Assembly (NCBI RefSeq): GCF_907164915.1
Contig: NC_061870.1
Coordinates: forward strand, 3,934,273 to 3,998,272
From: Impatiens glandulifera
Taxonomy: Eukaryota; Streptophyta; Magnoliopsida; Ericales; Balsaminaceae
Reading direction: 5' to 3'
DNA length: 64,000 nucleotides
Made by a program: the position numbers and the translations under genes. The notes beneath the pieces were generated by a model that did not search any database, was not told the DNA's origin, and saw nothing but the letters and a program-made list of their open reading frames with translations. Positions within the stretch are counted from its first letter, which is position 1; each line of letters opens with the position of its first letter. Of this stretch, positions 23,650 through 34,599 are shown one piece after another.

Positions 23650-24170
23650 TTAGGATTGGTGTCAACTATAGAGAGGGGGTTCTGAATATAGTTAACAACT
23701 TTCAACTTTCAATTCGATGTTAATCCTACGAGAGATTAATATATGTTTTTATTCCTCACAAATCTTCACAAGATCTTGAACGTATTCAAGTGTGGAATAA
23801 CTTGCTAGATTTGAAGCGTCAGGAAAACGAATACAAAGCGTGGAAAAACAAATTACACACAGAGTTTCATGGATGTTCGGAGATAAAATTCCTACGTCAC
23901 CCCTTCTTCTGTTTCCAGAAGGTTTTCACTAAAAGGTTTTGATTAGTATAGAATACTACACAAATCCGATCAGATACACCTGACTTAACAATTGAATGTT
24001 ATTGAACTCCTAGCTAACTCTCTGTTGAACAAAACAACCTTTTTTCAACTTACAATATTGAGATTTCACACAGAAAAGATAATAGATTGATTACAGAATG
24101 ATCACAGAGAAAGTTGGCAATCCGCGCTTGATTTAGAGTTAGAGAATTCGAGAACCGAGAGCGTGAGAGA
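23650..24170 (-). repeat. Minus-strand copia LTR fragment (R-U5 end)
   Basis: On the minus strand the segment reads ATTGTAAGTTGAAAAAAGG, then GTTCAACAGAGAGTTAGCTA, then AACCTTCTGGAAACAGAAG, then the block GGGGTGACGTAGGAA...TCCGAACATCC at 23934-23864. The same series occurs in the solo LTR at 28840-29000, so this is a related LTR on the opposite strand. It ends near 23650 at a decayed terminus (CCAATCCTAAAA). The U3 limit to the right is not visible. Confidence 0.7.
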
Positions 24171-24238
24171 GATTCGTAATTCTTCATCGACATGTGTATT
24201 TGTAGAAATATCAGTAGCTTCTACAACAACAGTAGAAC

Positions 24239-24566
24239 TTAATCAGTCGATGACTTCGTATTCGTCTTCTTCTTTGCATTCCTCTTCCTCATCCTTTCAT
24301 AATGATTCATGTAAAACCTCCAACACATTATTTTTAGTGATAGAACAAAAATCAGTATTTTACAAAATAAATGGAATAAACGGGTGTAATATTAATGAAA
24401 AATCTATAAACACAACATGAATAACCTACCTCTCCGATTTATCGTCGGCGTTGTCGTTGGATACATGATTGGGGGTAGTTTTATTTATGTTGTTACAAAC
24501 TGCCAAGACGATCTCTCGGGAGTCGGAAGTAACCACATGCATGTTGTTGCCTTCGTTTTCTGACAT
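24239..24566 (-). CDS. Candidate small two-exon gene, 71 aa, function unknown
   Basis: The minus-strand ATG at 24566 opens a frame (MSENEGNNMHVVTSDSREIV...) that runs 137 nt to AGAG and a donor GTAGGT. A 112-nt candidate intron (24429-24318) ends TTGGAG. Exon 2 (24317-24239) continues in frame as a very basic tail (MRKRNAKKKTNTKSSTD) to TAA. Upstream on the minus strand there is an AAACCCTAG leader, common in plant 5' untranslated regions. The product would be acidic/polar at the N-terminus and Lys/Arg-rich at the end, possibly DNA- or RNA-binding. I recognise no domain. It may be part of a mobile element, or chance. Confidence 0.35.
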
Positions 24567-24635
24567 TTTAAAAAGAAATCTTTATAAAATAGAAGAATAC
24601 TCTAGGGTTTCAAAGTTCACAGAAAGATAATCACT

Positions 24636-24659
24636 GAGAGAGAGAGAGAGAGAGAGAGA
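24636..24659. repeat. (GA)n microsatellite
   Basis: Twelve GA dinucleotides in a row. Confidence 0.95.
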
Positions 24660-24769
24660 ATGTGAACAGTTTCTTATGAAAATGAATAGTGGGATTTGTA
24701 GCAGGATAAATTTATTTTAATCCTTCATGAAGTAATTTCAACTTCACAGAAATTATAATATTAACAAAG

Positions 24770-24925
24770 GTAACTTCACAAGGTTGCGTTTTTAAATTCA
24801 TAAACGAAGCTAGTTTCACAAGTTCTGTTTTTAAATTCATAAACGAAGCTAACTTCACAAGTTCTATTTTTAAATTCATTAACGAATCTAGCTTCACAAG
24901 TTCTATTTTTAAATTCATTATTTTT
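24770..24925. repeat. 39-bp tandem repeat, four units
   Basis: TTAAATTCA recurs at 24792, 24831, 24870 and 24909. The unit contains AAACGAAGCTAGTTTCACAA. The period is 13 codons, so the overlapping minus-strand frames give a 13-residue repeat; I do not treat them as genes. Confidence 0.85.
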
Positions 24926-24959
24926 AATTTTTTTAATACATATATATTTTTTAATTAAT

Positions 24960-25440
24960 TTATTATAATAAACTAATTGTATCGAAGTATGCTTCACTGA
25001 GAATCGTCTCTTCATTAAAATAATTTTTTTAATTTTTTAATTAATTTATTATGCATACATGAATGAATAAATATTTTTACATGAATGTTAAAGTTCTTTA
25101 CATGGGTGTGTTGGAGTTTTACATGAACCTATAGGCATATAAACTAATTGAAGCGAAGTATGCTTCACTGAAAACCGTCTCTTCATTATTTTTATTTTTT
25201 TAATTAATTTTTTAATTTATTTATTATAATAAACTAATTGAAGCAAAATATGCTTCACTGAAAAGCGTCTCTTCATTATTTTTAATTTTTTAATTAGGTT
25301 TTTAATTTATTTATTATAATAAACTAATTGAAGCGAAGTATGCTTCACTGAAAAGCGTCTCTTCACTAATTTAATTTTTTTAATTTTTAATTCTCTTAAT
25401 AAATTTATTAAACATACATGAATGAATGAATGTTTTTACA
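24960..25440. repeat. Imperfect tandem repeats with GAAGCGAAGTATGCTTC core
   Basis: Four copies of aaactaattg(a)agcgaagtatgcttcactgaaaagcgtctcttca at about 24971, 25140, 25231 and 25320. They are separated by AT-rich filler, and a longer arm with ttacatgaatgttaaa occurs at 25070 and 25435. Upstream of a PPT, so probably the 3' untranslated zone of a copia element. Confidence 0.75.
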
Positions 25441-25525
25441 TGAACGTTAAAAGGTCTTTACATGTTTTTTTTTGGGAAAACGTGCTAAAAATATACAACA
25501 CTAGCTTTGATAATTTATTCTAAAC

Positions 25526-25543
25526 AATCAAAAAGGGAGAAAT
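25526..25543 (+). other. Polypurine tract of a copia-type element
   Basis: AATCAAAAAGGGAGAAAT directly before TGTTAG at 25544, essentially the tract used by the intact element at 58646-58661. A diverged second copy of the whole junction (tttgataatttagtttaaat then aatagggaaaaattgttaa) lies about 100 bp downstream, ending at ~25650. Confidence 0.75.
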
Positions 25544-27113
25544 TGTTAGATTAAAGTAGCAAATTAATTTAGGATAATTAGTCAACGATTATAAAATTAC
25601 GAGGTTTTGATAATTTAGTTTAAATAATCAAATAGGGAAAAATTGTTAAATCAAAAAGGGAAAAAAGTGTATAAATAAAAACTGAGTTATGTTAAATTAA
25701 ACAAAATTTTTAAATCAACATTGTGAAGATGTCCGGTAGTTGATCAAATTCGGTATTTGATCAAACTTTGGTTTCCGTAAAGAGGCGCTTCCAATTTTTA
25801 TCTCCAATTCGGTATTTCTCCAAAGGAACACGTTCGATATTATGCAAAGGAGCACTTTCGATATTCAACTGAGATCGATTTTCATATCGAGATCGGTATT
25901 ATACAAGGATTGAAATTATGTGAAGATGCGCGTCCGGTTTAATATAAGATCGGTATTATACCAAGATCAGAATTATGTGAAGATGTGCGTCTGGTTAAAT
26001 ATAAGATCGGTTTATAAAGGAACGCATCCGGTAGATTATTAAAATCGGTTTTTGGATAAATGCCTCTGGTTTTATATCCACTTCGGTTTTATATAAAGTA
26101 TTTATATCAAATCGGTATTTTACAGAAACGTTCGGTAATTTATCTATATCGGTTTTTGGATAAGCGCTTCTGAGTTTATATCACCATCGGTTATATATCC
26201 AAGCCTTCCGGTATTTTACCAGTTCGGTATTATATCATGACGCTTCCGGTATTTTACCATTTTGGTACTATACAAGCGTTCCCAGTTTTTGATCAAATGT
26301 GGCATTTGATCAAGCATCCTTTATGGACAGTCTGACATTGCATCAGAACTAGACCTAAAAGAATAACACTTACTTAGACAATTCAAATACTCTGAGTTGT
26401 ATGTTCCTCGTATACCACATTCCATTAATGAATTATTGACTTGTTATTATCCAGTACATACTAGATCAAAAGAGGATTCTCTCTGATATACTACTCTGGA
26501 ACTCAGCCAATCAAATTAGTACAGGTCTCCTCTAAAGAAAATATGTCTGTTGCAGTTTGCCTATTTAAGAAGAAGATATAGGACAATTTGCTCCACGACT
26601 TTACAACTGTCTTCTCACTGCTTTCATACCTTGATACAACCGTTCATATCATTTTAAAAACTTAACAACGGTTTTTCTCATCACTCTCTTAAAGTCCTAG
26701 AAACTAATAAGTTTACTAAAGTGTTAAAGTTGTATTACATAATGTTTATTCTGTGTGAGTTTTAAGTATTTCAAGTTGACAAAATTTATTTATGGTCAAT
26801 AGAGTGTTTGTATGGTAGGAGTTCAGAAATAGGCTGTGTCTAAGTCCTATTTCTCCGACTGGGTTTGTACAAGTGTTGTATTCAAACTAAATCTTCTAGT
26901 GAATATCCTTCTCAAGGTTGAGAAGAAGGGGTGACGTAGGAGCCTTTGCTCCAAACATCCATAAAATATCTTGTCTCTTATGTTCATTTCTTTTAATCCC
27001 ATTCACTTACTGCTTCAAGTCTCAAACAAAAATTTCTGCACTTGAACTCCGTTCAAGAGTTTGTGACAACTTGCTAAGAATAGAAACATATATTATTGTA
27101 CCTGATCCTAACA
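25544..27113 (+). repeat. Copia-type 3' LTR (1,570 bp)
   Basis: Begins TGTTAGATTAAAG and ends GATCCTAACA. The U3 part (25725-26300) is a degenerate minisatellite around TTCGGTATT / ATCGGTTTTATAT. A TATTTAAG box lies near 26565. R/U5 contains the conserved hairpin block (26901-26970): CTTCTCAAGGTTGAGAAG, then GGGGTGACGTAGGAG. No PBS follows, so this is the 3' LTR of a truncated plus-strand element rather than a 5' one. The internal region is not preserved beyond the repeats at 24770-25440. Confidence 0.8.
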
Positions 27114-27284
27114 AAACGACTTAGCATCATTTCATTAAAAATTCCCTAAAAGGAAAAATATCACGAGTTTTATAAGATCATTCTAGATAGGCCTAGACCG
27201 ATTTTGAGTTCGTAATAGTTTCTGAATAAACGCTAAAAAGATAAAAACGTAAACATATTATCTCATTACAAGGCATTCAATTCT

Positions 27285-27786
27285 AGTGATTTCTATAAAA
27301 GATCGATTCCAATTTCTGCATATGTTCCAGTTCTGCTATGTGTGCTTGGAATTCTCCATCATGTTCCCGCGAGGGCACCACAATCTAAGTCGATTTCTCG
27401 CCATAGTTCTTCAACGCTCTTGCGGGTTCTGCCATAAACTCTTGTGTTTCGCTCATGCCATTTGTTGTATACCACTTCTCCAAATACACATTTGAATACA
27501 TTTGTTATTAATCTATTTCCTTTAGATTTGAGTACTGTTATCTCCTTGTTTTCTTTCCATTTTTCGGGAACTGATCAGCTCTAGAGTCTTTACAAAACCA
27601 TCCCACAACTCTAACACAGTACTACAGCTTCCGAACAGGTGATCAGTGGTTTCCTTGTTTCCATTGCATAGTTAACAGTTCACGACTGGGATGCTCATAT
27701 ACTTACTGATGCGGTCTCGAGTGCTGAGTCTTTCCCAGAAGGCGAGCCATAAGATGAACCGGGGTCGTGGAATGATCTTGGTTGAT
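27285..27786 (-). pseudogene. LINE reverse transcriptase C-terminus (zf-RVT region), downstream half
   Basis: The minus strand from 27780 reads PRPRFILWLAFWERLSTRDR, then a Cys-containing stretch and TDHLF, then W-x-G-F, the pattern of the zinc-binding zf-RVT domain at the end of plant L1 ORF2 (reverse transcriptase). It continues at 29221-29800 on the other side of an inserted solo LTR. Frameshifts are present and no catalytic domain is visible. Confidence 0.7.
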
Positions 27787-27991
27787 TGTTGGGTCAAATC
27801 AAATTGACTAAATTAAACTAAAGAAATTAGTTTATTTAATGCTGACATTATTTTGATGATTTATGTTAAACTTAGTTATGATCAAACTTACTTATGATCA
27901 AGCTAAGTTGTTTATTTGTTTTGTGCAGGAGCAAATCTAAAAGACTTTTCTACGTCAGACATGGTCTGAAGTAGGTAGTCTTAGACGTCTT

Positions 27992-28400
27992 GCGTAGTTA
28001 GACAAGGTAGTCTAACTCCTTTAGACGCTGCCTAAAGGGATGCGTAGTTAGACGTGGAAGTCTAACTCCTTTAGACGCGGTCTAAAGGGAAGCGTAGTTA
28101 GACGTGTAGTTAGACGAGGACGTCTAACTACTTTAGACACGGTCTAAAGGGATGCGTAATTATACGTGGATGTCTAACTCCTTTAGACGCGGTCTAAAGA
28201 GAAGCGTTGTTAGACAAGGACATCTAACTATTTTAGATGCGGTCTAAGGAATGCGTAGTTAAATGAGGACGTCTAACTCCTTTAGATTCAGTCGAAAGGG
28301 ATGCGTAGTTAGACGAAGTCGTCTAACTCCTCTAGACGCAGTCTAAAGGAAAGCGTAGTTAGACGAGGACGTCTAACACCTTTAGACGCGGTCAAAGGAG
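27992..28400. repeat. ~50-bp tandem array of two nested palindromes (8 units)
   Basis: Units start GCGTAGTTAGACG at 27992, 28042, 28092, 28154, 28204, 28253, 28303 and 28353. Each contains TTAGACGAGGACGTCTAA (stem TTAGACG/CGTCTAA) followed by CTTTAGACGCGGTCTAAAG (stem CTTTAGAC/GTCTAAAG). The third unit has a 12-bp internal duplication. The array lies in U3 of the solo LTR, upstream of its TATA box. Confidence 0.92.
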
Positions 28401-28722
28401 AATGTCTGATGTCTTGCTTTAGTAGCTGTCTCAAGAAAGTATTCGTCTAACCATGATCACTTAGTTGTGTTCTCCACTTCTTTTAATAGTTTGACAAGCC
28501 AGCTAATTGCATCAAATTTATGAATGCCACGCACACGAATATCTCTCAGTTACCTTTCCAATACAGGACAAGATTAGAGGATATTTAGCACACTACCTAT
28601 TCGGTACGGCCACGATCCAAACTCTCAAAGTCTGATATACTCTCGTACTATAGGAGGACGTCTAACGGATGCATGCCACGTGTCCACAAAGAACTTTCGA
28701 CCGTTTGTGTAATTCAACTATC

Positions 28723-28730
28723 TATAAAAG
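28723..28730 (+). promoter_or_regulatory. TATA box of the solo LTR
   Basis: TATAAAAG about 215 bp before the conserved R/U5 hairpin block. CGACCGTTTGTG lies just upstream, resembling ACCGTTGGC before the TATA box of the intact element. Confidence 0.6.
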
Positions 28731-29220
28731 CTCAAGTACAACGGTTGAGCTGCTTCAAACACTTGATTAAAGCAAGTCTGAAATACCCAATATCTCTTAC
28801 TATCTAAGTTGTTATCACATTGTAATTGTATATTGTCTTTTTTATAAAAAAACTTCAGTATTGTAAGTTGAACAGAGGTTGTTCTGTTTAACATAGAGTT
28901 AACTATATCAGTGAGTTGTATTTGATTCAAAGTCTTTAGTGGATATCCTTCCAGTTTTGGAAGAAGGGGTGAAGTAAGAGTTTTATCTCCGAACATCCAT
29001 AAAACTCCTTGTATTCTTTACTTTCTACTATTTTCATTCAATTGTCTAAAGCTTCAAATCCAACTGATATTTTCCGTACTTGAATATGTTTCAAGAGTTT
29101 GGAGGATTTATGAAGAATAGAAACAGATATTAATCCCTCACATGATTACTATCGAAAAGTTTATCATAAGCTGTACACAATAGCAAGACTCTAGTCTCTA
29201 TTAGTAACATCGATCCCAAT

Positions 29221-29800
29221 TTGACCATAAAAGAGGAGCCCAATCTACTTTCTATGCTTTTTTCCGAGTTACCTCCCATATTCTCTTTGAAACCAGCTTC
29301 CCATTGTCCTTGACTTTCCATTCATGAACGTCGGATTTGTCATGAAGTTGTATGATGCTTTTGTGATGTAGTATGCTCTTCCATTCTGGAAGTCTTCTCA
29401 GAAGCGAGTCTCAATTCTTGTCTTTGATATCTCTAATTTTCGTCACTGTACAGTCTCTTATGATGTGGGTATTTTTGAACTCTTTCTTGTGAATGATAGG
29501 CTGGTTTCGAATCAGGGGGTTGTACCAGAATAGAGTGCCTTTCCTGTCCCCTAGCCGAATGTCATAGAGATCTGCTATATCGTTTCTAAGTTTAAGATTT
29601 TTCTTGAGTGACCAACTCATTCATTCGTTGATTTTGCAAGTCCAGATATTGGTTTCCTGTTTCATAAACCTCGTGTGTATCTATTTGATCCATAATGATT
29701 CATGGTTGTGTTTCAATGTCCACAGATGCTTGAAGGTTAGAGCTTTGTTCCACTCGACACAATTCTTGAGTCCGATGAATCTCTCATCATTCGGTTTGCA
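29221..29800 (-). pseudogene. LINE reverse transcriptase C-terminal region, upstream half
   Basis: Minus-strand frames give ECIGLKNCVEWNKAL-like and ALTFKHLWTLKHNHESLWI segments, then HSRKNLKLRNDIADLY, GDRKGTLFWYNPLI, LLRRLPEWKS and GKLVSKRIWEVTRKK. These match the linker between reverse transcriptase and zf-RVT in plant L1 ORF2 (W-N-x-A-L-x-x-K-H-L-W, S-x-W-x-x-L-x-x-L-R, G-x-G-x-x-T-x-F-W-x-D). It joins 27786-27285 once the solo LTR is removed. Stops and frameshifts are present. Confidence 0.7.
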
Positions 29801-29983
29801 GAGAGAAAAAATATTCATAAGATTTGTTCCATATATTATTGATAATTATCTATTTTTTTATATATATAATGACTAAAAAAAATTGTTCATAAATTATTCT
29901 TTTAAATATATATATATATAATCTACTTTGAATAAAATAAAATATATTTGTATTTATAATAAATATGTATAACTGTGAGGAAG

Positions 29984-30019
<36 letters not shown>

Positions 30020-30339
30020 TTAATTTATAAAATATTAAAATATTATTTATTTCTCTTTTAAAAAATATTTATTTATTATTATTTTTAAATTCCAACTCTT
30101 AATAACTATTTAAATAATTAAGTTGGAGTATCATCTAAAAAAAGAAGATAGTTAGGACATGTCTTTTTTAATTATTTTTGTTTAAAGTATTATATGTTTA
30201 AACCATTACATGCATAACTATATATAATTATACTTTATCTTATCTATATAAGAATATATTACCCGCTTAAAGTGTTCTTTTAAAGGAATATATATAAAAA
30301 TCTAATTAAATAACAACTTTTTATATATATATAAAGAGT
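29801..30339. other. AT-rich spacer with (TA)n microsatellite
   Basis: A (TA)n run lies at about 29986-30015, with other short TA runs near 29910 and 30320. No gene. Confidence 0.6.
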
Positions 30340-30600
30340 CACTACTGAAAAAGTCCCAATGCCGACGTTAATAATTATTAGCGTTGGCGACTAAAGTTGT
30401 CAATCGTGGACACTAAAGAATTCGACGTTAAAGTATTATGATCTTTAACGAAGGCATTAGGTGAGGAGAGTCGACGTTGATTGTGTAATTATCAGTTTCG
30501 ACGTTAAGAGGATAGTCGACGTTAATATTCATGAATATTAACGTCGGTATTTGGAGTCGTTCGCGCATCACAGTCTACAATCATTTACAATATTAATGTT
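30340..30600 (+). repeat. CACTA terminus and subterminal repeats
   Basis: Terminal CACTA plus at least six TCGACGTTAA / TTAACGTCG motifs. They include a perfect 30-bp palindrome at 30517-30546, centred on TTCATGAA with arms CGACGTTAATA. Confidence 0.8.
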
Positions 30601-30639
30601 AGTAATTGTATCTTAGAAATGAAAACTAAAACAATAGAA

Positions 30640-31540
30640 AGGATAACAACTTACGACGACCTGCTAAAATAGCGGACAAAGCGCGGGAGTCGGATCATCG
30701 GTAGTATGTGTTTGTAGGAAGATGTCTGCTTGACTAGGGGGTTGTCCCATCTCCCTCTCATGTACAAATAACATATATATAAATTCTCTTAGATATTATG
30801 AAAATTTAATACTCTTACTAAAACTTACCATTTGTTGCTCCATTTGCGATAATGGTTTGCTGTTGGTGTGGTGGGTGTATTGCAATTTCGCTATATTGTC
30901 AGCATTGATCTTACCTTTTTTTTACAATTATAAGATAGTAGTTGTTAGTTAATAGTCGAAAAAACATATAATGAAATATAAATAACACATACTACACCTT
31001 TATTTCAGGCGTGAAGTAGTGATTGTCTGGAAAATAATTCCAATAATCGAAATAAAATTCCTGAGAAGTGTTTAATCTGATTATGTCATCGTCCTCAATA
31101 TATGGGTCAATGTAATCCCTTTTGTTCGTATATCTCCATATATCCCATATTTTCTTTGCTTGTGACATCACCTTATCTCTATATTGGTCAATGTGAATGG
31201 ATGATGAACACTCAAAAGGATCCTAAAAAACAAAAACATATTTTAGGATTGTGAAAGTTATAAATTATAACATAACATGTTAACAAATATTAAAATCACG
31301 AAGATAGATGGTCATATATTGTATAATTGGGATTGGGATATATGATACCAATTTTTGAGACGATGTGGCACAACCTTGGGTTTCCGGATAACGCTTCCAA
31401 TATGGAGAGACCAATAGCAAGAGTTATCGCATATAGGCTTTCCATCCAGTTCCTTCAACTACAACCTCATTTTATCCCCGGTTGCCATTTTCGCAAGAAC
31501 CCTATTTTTGTTATTCCCCCTTCCCCTCCTTGATGAAGAC
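30640..31540 (-). pseudogene. Second CACTA ORF remnant (TNPA/Transposase_24-like)
   Basis: Minus-strand stretches between AT-rich, intron-like gaps read DPFECSSSIHIDQYRDKVMS, then KKIWDIWRYTNKRDYIDPYI and FYFDYWNYFPDNHYFTPEIK. Upstream is an Arg/Gly-rich N-terminal-like segment (SSSRRGRGNN). This resembles the plant transposase family encoded beside the main CACTA transposase. Exon borders cannot be fixed and stops interrupt it. Confidence 0.45.
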
Positions 31541-31989
31541 CCTACAAAATAACATTATAATAACATTTGTTAAAATTTAAATAATCATTTAAATATCACG
31601 TATAAGTTACTATTAATTACCTTTAGTCTCGGAGGAAGAATCCCCCTCTAGGGTGACAAACTCATCGAGAATGCTAGAATCTGGATTATCCAGTCTCTCA
31701 ATATCATGAAGCTATGAGCCCATAAAGTACATCAGATCATCGGAATCTACATCATCTGTACGAGCTCGGAGCTTGTCTAAATGTCTCAATAGTTCTCATT
31801 CTCGGAGCTTGTCTAAATGTCTCGATAGTGATCTAAAACTCCGTTAAAGTGCAATGATATTTAAAAAAAATAAAGTTAAAATTTTAAATAAGTAATCATA
31901 TTTCATAGCCAAATAAAACTCGTCTATATTTTCAAATAACGGGGATTTATTTTTATGACAATTTTCCCTCCATATCTAGATGCCATATC

Positions 31990-34595
31990 TGTAGCATAAA
32001 AAAACCTAATGTGCTTGATTTGTCATTACAAATGGATCAAGACATTGAGTTCTCAATGTTCTATTCACATTAACACTTACAAACTCATATTTATGTACTT
32101 TTATACCACAGTGTTTGGAATGTACATTAAACCATATACACTTGAAAAGAATTACTCGGTTACCATAAAAATACTGAACTTCTATGATATTTATGAGTAC
32201 TCCGTAGTAATATATCGTTTCGGTCAGTTTGTTGACAACTACATACACACCATTATTTTACATGGTTAACCCTTTCTCATTCTTCTTGGTGTTGAACTTG
32301 AACCTATTTATTTTACAATAGTTATACATCTTACCATAAATTATCGGGCCACTCCCAAGAATCTTTAGACTCAAAGTTCGATTTCATTTATTATTCAATT
32401 TCCCCACTTTCGTCTTGAAAATATTTATGTAAAGTTTATCGCGTTCAAGATTAGAGAGATTGAGTCGCCATGTATAGGTCAACTATTACATGAACTTGCT
32501 GCATATAATGAAATTTAATTGTAATTAGTTAATTATAAAATTCATACAATTAATTATTAATCAGCTTTTAAACTCTTACTTGTAATATTGTTCGACTTTA
32601 CTACAATTTCTCAACATGTATACGCTTTTGATCACTCGGTTCGTATGTGTAAAGTGTTGCAATTGATAAATCTTCAATTGCTAAGAATATAGAAAGTATT
32701 GAAGTTGGTGGTATCGATGTCTCTATTGAGTCTTGATCTTCTAAATATCGAGTACATAAACTCATACTCTCGTGCAAAAGGTAACTCTCACGAATTGACC
32801 ATTCGAGAATGTTTTTGTTCTGAATATGCTTTTTCAAGTTACCCATATTTTGTTCAATTGGATACATCCATCGATACTGGACAAACCCCCTATCAAAGCC
32901 TCAAAGGCTAAGTGTGAAGGCAAATGTACCATTATAACAAAGAATTGATGTGGAATTTTTTTTTCCAATTTATAAAAGGTCAAAATAATGTCATTCTACA
33001 ACTCTTCCAATTCATCTCGATTTAAGGAATTTTAACACAACAATCGGAAGAACCTGGACATGTTCACTAAAGCATCGTACACATCATCCAGAAGTAAAGT
33101 ACGTGTGGAAAGTGGAATCAAATACAATAATAGGATGTGACAATCGTGACTCTTCAATCTAGACATGTTCTTATATATTATATTTACACATCCTCCAATA
33201 TTGAAATAAAACCCTTCTGGTATTTTATATTTTTTTGAAACATACATAATCACTTCTTCTAATCCGAGGAAAGTGCGTATGTGGCTGTCAGACATTGAAG
33301 AACACCATTGAACTCAACGGGATAGAATGAATGCTTTATGTTCAGTAATTCCAAATCTTTACGAGCTTTGTGTCCATCCTTCGTTTTCTCTTTGAAACCA
33401 TTATAGTTCCCAACGCTATCACACATGTTTTTCACAATATGCATCATATCCAAATTATGTCTCAACAATAGCGTTTTCCAGTATGGTAGTTCGAAAAATA
33501 TGTTGAGTTTATTCAAATTATCACCACGATATTCATGCTGAATCTTTACATTCTTGGGAAGGTATTTAGTGAAACACATGTCTTTCAAATCTCTTGCTTG
33601 CATTAATAATTTGTTTCCTAACAAAATATTAGGTGATTGTTTTAACTCTATATTACTATCAAAATAATCTCTTTCTTTGCACCAACGATAAGTTGGTGGA
33701 CGAAACCGTCAATGACTCATGTAACACTCTTTCTTGTCGTGTACCAATCTCAGTGAAGCTATATCCTTATTACAATATTGAGATGCAAGATTTCCCTTCG
33801 TACTCCATCCTGATAAATCTGTATATGCCAAAAAAAGTTTAATAGTCCACAACATAGTTGCACGCTTATTGAAATATTGTTTATGGCTTGCATCGTAAGT
33901 CATAACACCCGTATGTCACAAACCTTTTAACTCGTCAACCAATGGTTGTTGAAACACGTCAAACAAATTCCCGATAGTTTTTGGCCCAGGGATTTACATG
34001 TAAAGAATGAATTTATTTTTATTCATACAAATTGTAGGTAATATTTTTTAAGGGATAATAACAATAGGCCAAATTCTAAATAGAGTCTTTCTATTTGCAA
34101 AAGGCTGGAACCCGTTACTTGCGAGAGAAAGACTTACATTCCGACGCTCGGAGGAGAAATCTTTGAACTTTTTATTAAAGGACGCCCATATCATTGAATT
34201 AGTTGGATATCTTAAGACATCGTCATCAACCTTAATATTATCTTTATGTCTTGAGCGGTTTTGGAACACATGTACAACCTTTGCAATCACGGTGCAAGTG
34301 GGAAATATTATAAAATATTATTTGGAATGAAATTTCTATTTGTCTTTTTCCGAAGCGCACCAATTGATTTGTTAATCTTCCATCTAGATACACCACAACC
34401 TTACACTCTTCCAAATCTTTATCTTCTTTACGGAAGAATATACAATCATTCTTACAAGCATCAATTTTGTCATACGTAAAACGATGTCTTTAATAAATTT
34501 ATTGCACTCATAGTATGAACATGTCAACTCAGAATTAACTGGTAGTATTTCCTCTTTGAGCAATTTTATAAACAAGTCAAATGATGTGTTAGTCC
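31990..34595 (-). pseudogene. CACTA (En/Spm) transposase, broken
   Basis: Read from right to left on the minus strand, fragments fall in the family order. Zinc/N-terminal part ~34575-34384 (SYYECNKFIKDI). Transposase_21 blocks: DDDVLRYPTNSMIWASFNK and NVSLSLASNGFQPFANR (34290-34048), MLWTIKLFLAYTDLSGWSTK (33903-33709), FFELPYWKTLLLRHNLDMMH with IVKNMCDSV (33624-33259). DUF4218: MYPIEQNMGNLKKHIQNK (32867-32601). DUF4216: VILFKCIWFNV with YEFVSVNVNRT (32248-32006). At least six frameshifts or stops separate them. The intact protein would bind the ends and cut the element in the nucleus. Confidence 0.85.
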
Positions 34596-34599
34596 ATTA

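Larger units (their letters stand above)
27787..29220 (+). repeat. Solo copia LTR inserted in a LINE
   Basis: Starts TGTTGGGTCAAATC and ends near CGATCCCAAT, the expected CCCAACA terminus being slightly damaged. The flanks are TTGAT (27782-27786) and TTGAC (29221-29225), and the LINE reading resumes on either side. U3 contains the 50-bp palindromic array, TATAAAAG lies at 28723-28730, and the R/U5 hairpin block is at 28941-29006 (CTTCCAGTTTTGGAAG then GGGGTGAAGTAAGAG). No internal region or second LTR, hence a solo LTR. Confidence 0.75.
30340..34599 (-). mobile_element. Truncated CACTA transposon with decayed transposase
   Basis: The left end reads CACTACTGAAAAAGTCCC, followed by subterminal copies of GTCGACGTTAA (30370-30550). 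Minus-strand coding remains include the conserved blocks of a plant CACTA transposase. The right terminus (TAGTG) is absent: the sequence breaks at about 34599, where a copia LTR fragment begins. No target duplication can be checked. Confidence 0.8.

Noticed and set aside
27992..28400. CRISPR-like array
   Set aside because: Units are contiguous with no unique spacers, and the setting is a plant LTR; it is a palindromic minisatellite.
29977..30015. Long TA run as possible origin or matrix-attachment site
   Set aside because: Simple microsatellite in AT-rich spacer; no other supporting feature.
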